A stretch of 64,000 nucleotides of DNA from NCBI RefSeq assembly GCF_041260155.1, contig NW_027248288.1, positions 124,001 through 188,000 on the forward strand, in the 5' to 3' direction. Source of the DNA: Ptychodera flava (lineage: Eukaryota; Hemichordata; Enteropneusta; Ptychoderidae). This document shows, piece by piece, positions 35,033 through 45,800 of this stretch (the stretch's first letter is position 1; each line of letters opens with the position of its first letter). Under the pieces are notes generated by a model that was given only the letters and a program-made list of their open reading frames with translations, did not search any database and was not told where the DNA came from. A program made the position numbers and the translations under genes.

Positions 35033-35665
35033 TAATAGACGTATATCATTCAGGACATAAATTTGTGTCCTAAACCCCAGCGTCGCTCACGTTGATTGGT
35101 AGGTTTTATGTCCCTGTGTCCCATCTGCGTTCATTCATTGGCTACCTATATGTCCTCAAGTCTCATTAATATTTACTGTTCCGAATCCAGTTCATTCATT
35201 GGCTGCCTTATGATCTTGTCCCTGCCTCACTTTCGAGTGTTACTTGTCTCGCTCTGCCATGTGCTCATTACTGTAACCTGTAACGCATTTGCGAGCCTAG
35301 GCAATTATTACCAGACAGGTAGAGCGTGGTCGCAATGTTTTTGAAGACAAATTTGTCTTCACAAACCTTGCGACTACGCTCTAGCTGTCTGGTAATGATT
35401 GCCTAGGCTCGCAGATGCGTTACAGTAATGAGCACATGGCAGAACGAGACAAGGAACACCCGAAAGTGAGGCAAGGACAAGAACATATGGCGGCCAATGA
35501 ATGAGTTGCATTCGTAACAGTAAATATTAATGAGACTGGAGGACATAAAGGCAGCCAATGAATGAACGCAAATGGGACATAGGGACATAAGACTTACCAA
35601 TCAACGTGAGCGACGCTGGGGTTTAGGACACAAATTCATGTCCTAAATGGTATACGTCTAATAGG
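35033..35665. repeat. 630-bp near-perfect palindrome (foldback)
   Basis: Arms of about 315 bp meet at GAAGACAAATTTGTCTTC (centre near 35351) with almost no loop. The ends read AATAGACGTATA and its near-complement. The arms contain ATTGGTAGG and CATTCATTGGCTGCC motifs. There is no coding frame conserved on both arms. Arm identity is high with a few mismatches, so it is either young or kept alike by gene conversion. Confidence 0.85.
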
Positions 35666-36034
35666 ACGTTCACGAGCCTGAGGTCATGAGCGTCCTTCAG
35701 ACTGATGTGCCCTAGATAAAGCTGACTTCTCGAGTGAAGTAAAAAAATGAAAGAGTCATCATAACGTTTGACATTCAAAGTACGTTTAGAAGTGCAAATA
35801 TCCAACCTTAGCAGCAGCTACGGTATTCGTGGACCTTGCATGGACATTCCTTCCTCATCAGTAATTGTACGCATAGAATACCCGAGGAGATGAGTTTATT
35901 TGTACCGTAGAATTTTTTAATTACTGACAGCGGTATGAAGTACGTACTTTTGTATTCGTTAAAAACGATCAAGTTGGTAATACTTTTCCCAGGCAGTCAT
36001 AGGCAGTAATTCGAATTAATCCATTCAATTTCAG

Positions 36035-36214
36035 GCCTATTTCCGGTCAGCCTCTCTACACCTTGCCAATGCATATGAATTTGCCTTTAAGGTTGATGAC
36101 CCCGAGTTAACCCCAGTCGAACCCAATGTAGACAAAATTCGGACATTGTTGTCCTGTTCGAACTTTTTCCAATGCCAGTACAACCTTTACGAGTTAGCCT
36201 TTTCCCGAGAGTAG
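36035..36214 (+). CDS. candidate terminal exon of an unidentified gene
   Basis: The acceptor TTCAATTTCAG is followed at once by a 59-codon frame, AYFRSASLHLANAYEFAFKV continuing through a Pro/Glu-rich bend to CSNFFQCQYNLYELAFSRE and a stop. Composition is strongly protein-like: balanced charge, aromatic residues and no low complexity. I did not find the preceding exon within the palindrome-rich sequence upstream, so the 5' part may have been displaced. The family is not recognised. Confidence 0.4.
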   Translation, partial: AYFRSASLHLANAYEFAFKVDDPELTPVEPNVDKIRTLLSCSNFFQCQYNLYELAFSRE

Positions 36215-36869
36215 ACTATATATCAAGCCGTCTATTGCGGGCGCTATTCGGCTTCAAACGGCCGTCCGAGCAACGCAAGATCGGTTCAAAACGGCTGAGT
36301 CTTTCCGTCATCTGCAGGGAAATTTCATTTCTACTAATCTTACATACGATCATCTTCATGACATTTTCCCACGAAACAGTCACCTATCTAGCGGCTCAAT
36401 TGTTCGACGGAAATCCTTCACAAGTTGGTAGACTTTTATCCGATATTGGACTATGAAGTGCCCGGTCACTCAAAAAAACCTCGAAATCTACAAGGAGGGG
36501 AAGGAGGTGTTGCTCAAAATATGAAGAGAAAGAAGGGGGTACGCAATTGTTTTTTTGGTGCAAAATAAATTGAAACACCTCTCAGATTGCATCATTGTAC
36601 ATATTAATTTATCGATTTTTTCGATTTAAGAGGGGGACCAGTTTGTTACTCGTTTTCGAATATACCATCAATAGGGAAACTGTAGCCTCTTTCAGACAAT
36701 GATAGTGGGATCAAAATATATTATCTGCTACTCTAGGCAAGGATGCATTTTTATCGTTGACAAAGCTTTTATTGGCAGGGATATACTCTTAAATATGTTT
36801 TTTTGTAGTTCCCGACTTACCATATTCAAAATAAAACCATGCAGTACGACGTTATTGCTTTAAAAATGA

Positions 36870-36875
36870 TTTATT
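36870..36875 (-). promoter_or_regulatory. poly(A) signal of the C-type lectin gene
   Basis: AATAAA on the minus strand about 140 bp after the lectin stop codon, within CTTAAATAAATC. Confidence 0.55.
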
Positions 36876-37016
36876 TAAGAGTGACTTTTTCACAACTTGA
36901 CGATAATCTCTCAGTTAGCTACTGTGAAGGGACAAAGAAGGATTCATTATCGACACTAGCTCAGATAGTGCCGGGACGTATCCTGTGTTTTATGTACGAA
37001 ACGATGGGTTGAGTTT

Positions 37017-37045
37017 CTATGCTCCCAAGGAATGGCAATGAGGGT
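37017..37045 (-). CDS. C-type lectin last exon
   Basis: An excellent acceptor (TTTCTTTCTTTGTTTCAG) leads into ACCCTCATTGCC..; phase 1 entry gives DPHCHSLGA and a TAG stop. It contributes one further Cys after the CTLD. Confidence 0.6.
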
Positions 37046-40000
37046 CTGAAACAAAGAAAGAAAAAAGGCGAAGATTAAGACACACGGAACGTGTGTGTGT
37101 GCTTGGCTTAAAAACTATTTTAGAAATTGCTTCCACTAATGTATAAGAAACTCTTTAGTGTTGTCTTGTTTCTGTGGGAAGTTGCAAATGCCCGAGGAGC
37201 CAATGTAAGCTCGTACTCCCATCTATTTTTAAAATAGCAGTTTGTAAGAGGTTTGAGTATTTTACTACCTTTAATGCGATAATTTTAACTTATGTTTTTA
37301 GCACAGATGTCTAAAAGCCAAGACAGATAGAAAATTGAAATTGCGTCTTCCGACAAGGATTTTAAGACTAATGGTATACTGTCACCGGTTCCAATTTTTC
37401 TACAGTTACCATGGAAAGAGAAAATCTAGCCACTCAAAGATTTTACGCGGGTGGCCGCTTTTTAAAACAGCGCCCTCCCATGGGAATTTTGAATACCAAG
37501 AAACGACCCTTTGACCATATCTGGGAATATTTAGATTACAGGTAACTGTATACCTTTCATCGCACAGAGGCTTCTTTTAATGTATCATACCATATGATAT
37601 CTTGTAATACTCCGATTTTCTAGTTTTAAAACAACTGCAAATGAATGTTGAATCGGCAACGATTTATAGAATCTACTCTGTTGCTTACATTATATGACAT
37701 AAATAACACATAGTTATTTTGTGCTTACCTGGAATTTCACAGACAATGCCCTTTGGCCGGAAGTCGCAGTATTCATCGTCCCACAGACCGTTGTGAGCGC
37801 CCCTGAACCTGTTGATATTTATAAAAACGACACGCTTTTTAAGGGTGAATTCTGTCACGAGGTTGTATACAAAACCTAGAGTGAATTTATAAAAAAGCAG
37901 AGAAAAAGAGATAGACAAAGACAGACAAACAAACAACCATAAAAACAGACAGACAGAAAGACTGATAGAGGCACAGACAGGAAGCAAAACAATGGGCAGT
38001 TCATCGTATTATAATTATATAAAACCACACTGGACTGAAAAATCTAGCATAAGTAATAATAAGATATGGCTTTGGCTGTTATACCATGTGGCAGATACCT
38101 GAGTACGATTCGGTGGATAAAATGCTATTGTTTCTTATTTAATCGTAAGAATGCCGAATTTTATACTCGGTGGGGAATAGAAGGGAACAAACGATCGCTT
38201 TGAGCGAGATTCGTCAGTGAGAATGGTTAATATAAGAAAGCCTTGTTTTGATGCGGTCATTGAAAGTCTTGACATTGAATATAGCTTCTACCATTCGTTT
38301 GAATTTGAGCGTATTCTTACCAAAGCTGTACGCAATCTTGTCCCAAAGCGTCTTTCTTTGTGTTGTTGTTTGGCTCGCCTGGTGCCCAGTTGCGGAAGTC
38401 GAAGTCGCAATGAGCTCCTCCATCACTCCAGATGAATTCACCCTCCGTCAGGCTGTCACTAAGACCGATCCAGAAGCCGAATCTGTTAATGCATGGGCTT
38501 TGATGCATGTTATTACTTAAGATGTGGTTTCTGATTGCATCGTCTATAACGCGAGTACGTAACGATGCAAGGCGTCCTGGTGGTCCACCAGGCTGTACTG
38601 AAAGGGTGCTGCAAAACTCAGCTGCTTTCTGTTGGTATGGGTGGTCGTCAGGGTCTTGTTCACAGTATACTTCATACACCATACAATCGCAATCTCCCTT
38701 TTCACAGTTTTCCATCGTGATAGAGCCTGTGAAGAGCATATGTGATAGCAGTATAATACGACGCTTGAAAGCATAATGGTTGAGAAGTAATATGCATTCT
38801 GATGCACACACGTTTTGTTGCATACAACTGTTATATGTACTGTGGAAACGGCCGTCGTGTAGTCACACACATATAAAGAGGCTTATAGAAAAAGTATAGG
38901 ATGCTTTCTAAAATAAAATAATTCATATCGTGTACCTTGGCTGGCTTGATATAAAATTTAGGAAACTTCATATACTCTCATTATAAATCTGAATTGTTTT
39001 CCAGAGTACAGTTGTTTACTTTCCTATAGTCATTATTTAGCTGATAATCAGAAACTCGTCATATGAAGTACTGGAGCATGATTTGATAAGCTAAAATAGA
39101 CAATGCCATACGTCGTGCCGATTACCTGTTTTGTGATAAAAGGCAAAGACTGACTATTGTACCATGTAGCTGATACCTTAATACGGTTTCGTTCGTAGCA
39201 AGATAACATTTAGGTAAATCAGACCTACGAGCAAGCGGGTGCTCAAAGCATAGAATGTAACGCATAACGCAAAGTCAAATGTTTTTGATTGTATCTTTAG
39301 ACACCTTGGTTCAACGCATCTTGAAACGCCAAAGCCAACAAAACGTGCATTAACACAATAATTTGGTGTTACACTCCATATTACATAGTTACGTAAATTT
39401 AGAAATGGCGCAAGGTAGTTTGACACATAATGCCTCAGATAACTGGAATGTACTAAACGAGATTACAGGCAGCATTCAGTTTGCTAATTATATTATACAT
39501 TTTAGTTTAAATAATGTTATCAATGAAACAAATAATGGAATATAGTGAGTAAATAGGGTGACTTACTTGGACCTTGCTACTCCGGCATGATGTTAAAAAG
39601 AGAAAATACTTTGATTAGCCGATTAACGTTTTATCAAGAACGACAATATGCACTCCCTTTTAGTTCCGACGAATTGAGCATTTCGTAATTATCAGCTAAA
39701 TCACTTATTTTTTGCGTGATTCGAGCAAAATCGAAGCCCTACTGTAACTCTAGCAGGACTTCATTCAATCCTTCAAAAGACAAGCCAAGACTATATCCTT
39801 GGCTCTATAACCCATTTTAAGTTTCACAAAGCGTACAAATATTCTCTTCCTAATGCGAAGTGCGTGTTGTTGTTCACATTGCATACATAATACCGCGAAA
39901 AAAAGACAAAAACAATATTTACCGCTTTTGAAACTTAATAAGAATCACTGTAATACTGCTAAGAGTAGACAAAACTTGCGATAATGAAACCAGTGTTTTT

Positions 40001-40114
40001 TCAAAATTCTTTTGATTTAATGGGCGGTATAAATTATGTTTACTTACAGCGTAACACGTCACTGCACAGGCAAAGAAGACGGCAGCAAATTTAAATTCAT
40101 GTTTGATGCAATAT
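37017..40114 (-). CDS. secreted C-type lectin, five coding exons
   Basis: Model: exon 2 40048-40114 (signal peptide, ATG at 40100), a 10-nt exon 39567-39576, the main CTLD exon 38321-38726, 37729-37808, and the last exon 37017-37045. All junctions are GT..AG and the phases run 0, 1, 2, 1 correctly. The domain has CDCMVYEVYCEQ at its start, FWIGLSDSLTEGEFIWSDG, then FRNWAPGEPNNNTKK with the EPN motif predicting mannose-type, Ca-dependent binding, and DCVQLW..GLWDDEYCDFRPKGI as the WND-like site with the closing Cys residues. With no transmembrane segment after it, the product should be secreted, about 180 residues. The signal-peptide frame (KFAAVFFACAVTCYA) is one base out of register with its ATG at 40090-40096; one lost T or A would explain it. 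Confidence 0.7.
37729..37808 (-). CDS. C-type lectin CTLD second exon
   Basis: 80 nt, acceptor ATATCAACAG|G and donor CCAG|GTAAGC. It encodes FRGAHNGLWDDEYCDFRPKG then IVCEIP, the C-terminal strand of the CTLD with conserved Trp-Asp-Asp and two Cys that close the long-loop and outer disulfides. Confidence 0.8.
38321..38726 (-). CDS. C-type lectin CTLD main exon
   Basis: 406 nt, acceptor GCTCTTCACAG|GC (phase 1) and donor CTTTG|GTAAGA (phase 2). Encodes the N-terminal Cys-rich strand (CEKGDCDCMVYEVYCE), helices with LASLRTRVIDDAIRNHI, the WIGL motif and the EPN carbohydrate-selectivity motif. The frame is open throughout, unlike the disrupted NLR exon. Its mate exon at 37729-37808 completes the fold. 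Confidence 0.85.
39567..39576 (-). CDS. 10-nt micro-exon candidate of the lectin gene
   Basis: CAAGGTCCAA sits between CCGGAGTAG and GTAAGT. Its length changes the phase from 0 to 1, exactly what is needed to join the signal-peptide exon to the CTLD exon, adding Gln-Gly-Pro. Support is purely from splice signals and phase. Confidence 0.35.
40048..40114 (-). CDS. C-type lectin signal-peptide exon
   Basis: Acceptor TTTTTTCTACAG and donor TACGCT|GTAAGT. One frame reads KFAAVFFACAVTCYA, a strong signal-peptide core with a cleavage-like CYA end. The only ATG (40098-40100) is in another frame, separated by the runs AATTTAAATTT, where one base may be missing. Confidence 0.5.
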
Positions 40115-40498
40115 CTGTAGAAAAAAGCTACAGCGGCGTCAATAAGTAGAAATATTCATAATATTATATCAAGTCCCGCAGCGAGACTGGCAAAACTTCC
40201 TATCGATCGCATTCGTATTACGTCAAGAGCTTACTGAAATGACCTTAGTTTACAAAGACGTTTGATGAAACCACTACAATTACAAGCTTACATTTTGGAC
40301 AGACTGAAGCTTTTTCGAAAATTGGAGATCCAATATTTTAATCTTAGTCCACTTCACAAGCCGAGAAAACAACTTGCATAAGTCCTTACTAAATGCAGAA
40401 CATGAAAGATTCACGGCATCAGAAGACTACACATTGAAAAAGTAATCTCACAGGCAATGTTAATAACAAATGAAAAATATCGTTAGTGGTTAACTTAC

Positions 40499-40579
40499 CA
40501 GTCTCAGCAGTTACACAAGTGGTAGAGCTGGGCTTCAGTGATGCTCCTGGTGTTCACTACACCTGATTATATAGAAAAA
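40499..40579 (-). promoter_or_regulatory. lectin promoter and 5' UTR exon
   Basis: A TATATAA box near 40573-40579 is followed about 30 bp later by the likely start region and a short leader that ends at GACTG|GTAAGT (exon end 40499). All three frames of the leader contain stops, consistent with an untranslated first exon. Confidence 0.45.
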
Positions 40580-42614
40580 AGAGGCGGGGCGTATCCGACG
40601 CTTCGTCAGTCATAAATCACAATAGGGATTTAGATTGCATTTTTTATAAACCGAAACCTTCATTTTTGCCTAGTGACATTTTATCTCAAAAACTGTCACT
40701 GAACATCTGTTCCAAACTTTGTCTATAACTCTTTCCGTTTGACCGCAAATAAACATTTTAAAGTGTTTTGCACATTATGCCAAATCACCTTCGTATTTAG
40801 GAAGTGAAAAACATTGAGAATCAAATGTGGCATATAGTCACCAACCGGTCAGGATATACTGTTTTATTATCGATACCACCTGGCTAATAGTAAAAGTCTT
40901 TATATGCGACAATTTTCCAACTTTTTTACAATGCGAGTATACTTACTATCAGTATGTTTTTGTTGCTGCTAAGGTAATCAAGTTCTTTTATTGAAAGCGT
41001 GTTTACCTTTACGTATATCGTAGAAAATAAGACTGGTGATGGAATGGTGAAAAAGCTGAAAGACCTCAGGAAAGAGGCAACTGTGACTAGTAACAAAGCC
41101 TTAGCTGGGCACATTTGCAATAGTCCAGCCTGTGTTATCATTCCATTTTCTTTTTGTATCTGAAGAATGTCAAGTAATTTCAACATTTTGCAAAATGCTG
41201 TGGCAATTTCAGAAAAACATCATAAATATTTATAAGTTCATCTCTTCTGTGAAGTATAATGAGAAATTTGCTTATAGTCAAATATAAATTTAACTTTTTT
41301 CAATTTTTTCATAATCACGGTGAGATAGCCCTTGATTTAACTTTTACATTTTATTTCGATTATATTAATAAATGTAGCTGTCCTTCAAGGTGAAAAATGC
41401 GAGTGATGTTTTCAAACTTTAAAGATTTTAAATCATAAAAGTTTGATTTCAAATCAGTATTGTACAGACGGAAACACACTTTTTGTATAAGCAAGATGCG
41501 AACGGGATAGATTTCTTGCAATTCTTGATTAGGCTTTTAAATCGAAGAGGTTGCATAAGTTAAGCTATATAGTAAATGAAAATGTACTTCCAATGTATAT
41601 TAGCACAATTCTTGAAACATTTTAAAACATGATACACTTCAATATTACCCCCTAATGTATAGTAATCTGTATTCTCTCTCTGATTGATAATTGATGCTGG
41701 GAACCTTTCTTACAAAATATTGATTCTTCTTATCTTTTTTACAGCTTGCTTCGATGATTTGAGCCTTCATTTTATTTTAGTTGTTACTTCTATCTCTTTC
41801 TTGGCTGGTTTATTCGCATTTTTGTTTCCTTTCTTTGACATCTTGGTTAATTTATATATACATCTGATGATTGAAACTAAGGTTACATTATTTTGTATTT
41901 ATATATTTTTTATTACTTCTTAAAGTAAACCAAAGGCCATAAAACACATTTGTGGGCACTTTAGGAAAGTATAAAAACAACATATAGCTCATAAAGAATA
42001 AAAAATCACGAATAGATAAATATTGCGTCACAATCAAAACAAACAAATAAAAACAATTCAGGTAAACTAGTAAAACACGCACTCTGCAGGAGTACACGCC
42101 AAAACTTGGCAGCAGAGCCAAATAAATCGATGTTCGAATCAGCTTTAAAAACGCTTACTCGGAAAAAATAGCTGTCTGTTCGGTATGTTAAAAGATATTT
42201 TGTACAAAATGGACAGACAATTACAACATACCTTGACCAGTTTGTAAACTATAGTAGCATATCCAACTTCATACTTCCTCACCAATGGTGGAAGCTAAAT
42301 CCATTACATAGAGAATGGTAATTTGCTGAAATACATGGTACAATTGATTAAAAACATAAAATTTCATACGTTTTGTTCCACACAAATGATTTTATAAATT
42401 AATGTCACTTGCCATGAAAACCGTATAACACTGCAGTATCAGATCGCTTCGCACGTGGCTTACATACAAGGTTTCAGAGTAGAAGTGTTTGAATAATTAG
42501 CACGGGTACGCTTAATGAAACACATTACTCTTAAAGCTTTCCCGACAATACTGTATATTTGAGTATGAAAACACATCTGTGAAGAAGTGAAAACAGTTCC
42601 TAAATGTTTGCCAC
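40580..42614. other. no recognisable feature
   Basis: AT-rich intergenic sequence. Open frames at 40926-41186 and 41684-42121 are biased, hydrophobic or low-complexity and have no splice support. Confidence 0.4.
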
Positions 42615-42705
42615 TATGATTTGAAAGAGAGAGAGACAAAGAGACAGAGAGACGAGAGAGAGAGACTGAGGGAGAGAGAGAGGGAGAGGGGGAGATAGAA
42701 ATTGT
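42615..42705. repeat. (GA)n-rich simple sequence
   Basis: Purine-rich microsatellite of imperfect GA and GGGA units. Confidence 0.8.
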
Positions 42706-42844
42706 CTGTGATTGCTTTTCTAGTACAGACAGACTGACGGAAACTGAGGCAGGTACAAAGGATGAAGGCGACAGTAAAAAGAGACAAATGTTGCTGTTTT
42801 CCAAATACTCAAATAAATATCATTAAATTTCAGTGTTTCGTGCT

Positions 42845-45800
42845 CGACGGGATCGTTTGAATAAAATTGCTTATAAAAGAGTTTAAGTTAGTAATGACGA
42901 TTCTCTGTAACTCTTTTGTAATACTTTAATACTTAGAAAACACGTAGACCTGCACCTTGTTTATTGCTGTGCAACGGCATCACGCATTGCCATGTGATAA
43001 CTTTGTTTGATTGTAACTTGAGTGAATGTTAATTCATGAATTAATTCTAGCTTTGATTTATGACATAATACAAGTTTTCATGCATGCTACGGTGAAGCGA
43101 ACACAGTTGGCGTGATTAGAGACAATGGATCATTTTAAAATCGCTTTGATGTATCAACTTGTTGAACAGCTTTTCGTAGGTATCAATCACAGCAATATCA
43201 CATTAGTACATAATTTATAGTTCAATTGTTCATCTCCATAGAAAAACTACCCGTGTCATCAAACTTACGTTAAGTATATCGTCTTTGTTTCAAAACAATA
43301 CAGGACAGAAAAGTTGTCGTGGTTTCATGCGTGCATTCAATTGTTCCATGGAGTGTTTTGATATTATTTTTTCTTTCTGTCAGGTTTCTGTTAACTCTGT
43401 GTGCAAATGTGAAGTATGACAAGTAACCAATCGCGTCCACATCAAGCCGTCGTGAATAATATGACAATCACGGCACTATCACATTAGTACATAATTTATC
43501 GTTCAATTGTCCATCTCCATAGAAAAACTAACCGTGTAATGATATTACCGTATAACCTATCGCTGCATGTTTGAACAAAAGTAATATAATGATACATGGC
43601 AGTACGGCTCGCAAGACCGTGAACAACATTTAAGTCGGCTTGGATTTCATCGAAGAACTCACGGTTCGAAACGACAAATTTAGAGTCTGTCAAAATGTCT
43701 CGTGGAGATTAAACTTTCGTTTCGCTTAATTAGTATCTCCCTATTTACCTTGCCGTCTCGTTCGTTAGGATGTAATGCATGTGTGTCCCACATATCTATA
43801 TCAACTTGCTGCTTATTTGTTTGATTTGTTTGTTCATTTGTTACCTCTGCCTCCGAGATCCTGCAATAATGCCTAATCTGTCTCTGTTAGTTTTCTTTGT
43901 CAGCGATTTGCTTAATTAAGTCGCCGTCAATGACAAACAGAAGATGATGTGCTGGGTTGTTTTACACATATTGAGTGTAGCTCTTTTAAACATGTGAATG
44001 AAAAAGTCGGAATGATTCATGCAGTGGATCGTTTGGCATTTATTTTATGAAAAACGTGATGCATATGTTTTTATTATACATGTATCTTTATTTCACTCGT
44101 CTACGACCTATTTGCAAACTAAATTCTACAGCTATTAAGCGTATGCTGAAAGCTTTTGAGCAGCCAGAATGACTTTCCTTCATATTTAAGCTGCTATGAA
44201 GAAGCAATATGTGAGGAAGTAATACTTCTCACTCCTATTTTCAGATCACGCTCATTACGTATTTTATACAATACATGAAAAATCTTTCGTAACATAAATG
44301 TCCTCATTACCAAAACAGCAAAACATATTTTGTACGAAAAACAAATCGACAAAATACAACATGTCCATGAATATAGTCTGGCGGATAACAAATTACATTA
44401 CAAAAATTTAACGTCGATATCTAAAGGTTGGATTGATATATTCTTTCCAATTCCATTTCTTGATCACATGGGATGGTTGGAATAAAATTACACACTGAAA
44501 GAGTTTAAAGTTAGTAATGAAGATGCTCTGTGACTGTTTTGAAATACTTTAAATACTTAGGAAATTGGGGGTTGTTTTGTGATGATTTCTACGTATTTAG
44601 TACACTTTTTCTTTCTTTTGTCGATAATATCAACCGTTCTGGTCCCTGTGCCTGATTGAATACTACCATCCTTGGCAACATAATAGCTCTTCGCTACAAA
44701 ATAAAACCATTCCCTCTTAATGGCTTTGATAGTTTATGCTGGCCTTATCTGCTCACTTGCATATACTTGTATGTGGGTTCGTGTTTTGTGCTTCATTGCT
44801 GTGGAAGGATAGCGGATGATATTACGACAAATTAGCTGGCTCGCTATTTAATCTATATAAATATATATTCGAGTTGTCTTCATCTCCAACCACATTTCAA
44901 GAAGAGATGGTACACAATTGCAAGGTTGCGAGTTCGAATTCGAAAACAACTTGAAGTATTATACTTAATTTTCACACGGACCTGCACCTGTATTGCGGTT
45001 GAACGGTAAGACAGTACACACTGACATGTGATATTTTTGTTTGATTTTAACTTGAGTGACATGATTAATTCATGAATAAATTCTAGCTTTGATTAATGAC
45101 ATAATACAATTTTTCATGCATGTTCGCGAAGCGAAAACAATTTAGCTTGATACAAGAGAATTGATCATTTCGAAATCGCTCTGATGTATCAACTTGTTGA
45201 ACAGCTTTCCGTAACTAAATGTTTTGGCTTAATTTAAGTATATCGTTTTTGTACTAAAATAATACAGGACAGAAACGTTTTGGGCGTTCTATGCGTGCAA
45301 TCAGTTGTTCTATAGAGTGTTTCGAACATTCGTCAAGGCAATATTTTGCTTGCTGTCAGGTTTTTGTTAACTCGGTGTGCAAATGTGAAGTATGACAAGT
45401 AACCAATTGCGTCCATATCAAGCCGTCGTCAATAATATGACAATCACGGCACTATCACATTAGTACATAATTTATCGTTCAATTGTCCATCTCCATAGAA
45501 AAACTAACCGTGTAATCATATTACCGTATGACCTACCGCTGCATGTTTGAACAATAGTAATGTAATGATACATGGCAATACGGCTCGAAAGCAACATTTA
45601 AGTCGGCTTGGATTTCATCGAAGAACTCACGGTTCGAAACGACAGATTTAGAAGTCTGTCAAAATGTCCCGTGTACACTCAATTTTACTAAATGACCCTT
45701 CCCCTTAATTAGTATCTCTCAATTTACCTTGCCGTATCGTTCGTTACGAAGTAATGCATTTATATCCCACATGTTTATATCAACTTGCTGTTTATTTGTT

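Noticed and set aside
35096-35600. Mirror-image open frames with similar sequence on opposite strands
   Set aside because: They are the same palindrome arm read twice and not two related genes.
37685-37987. 100-residue minus-strand frame as a complete protein
   Set aside because: Only its central part is coding (lectin exon 37729-37808). The upstream part is intronic low-complexity sequence.
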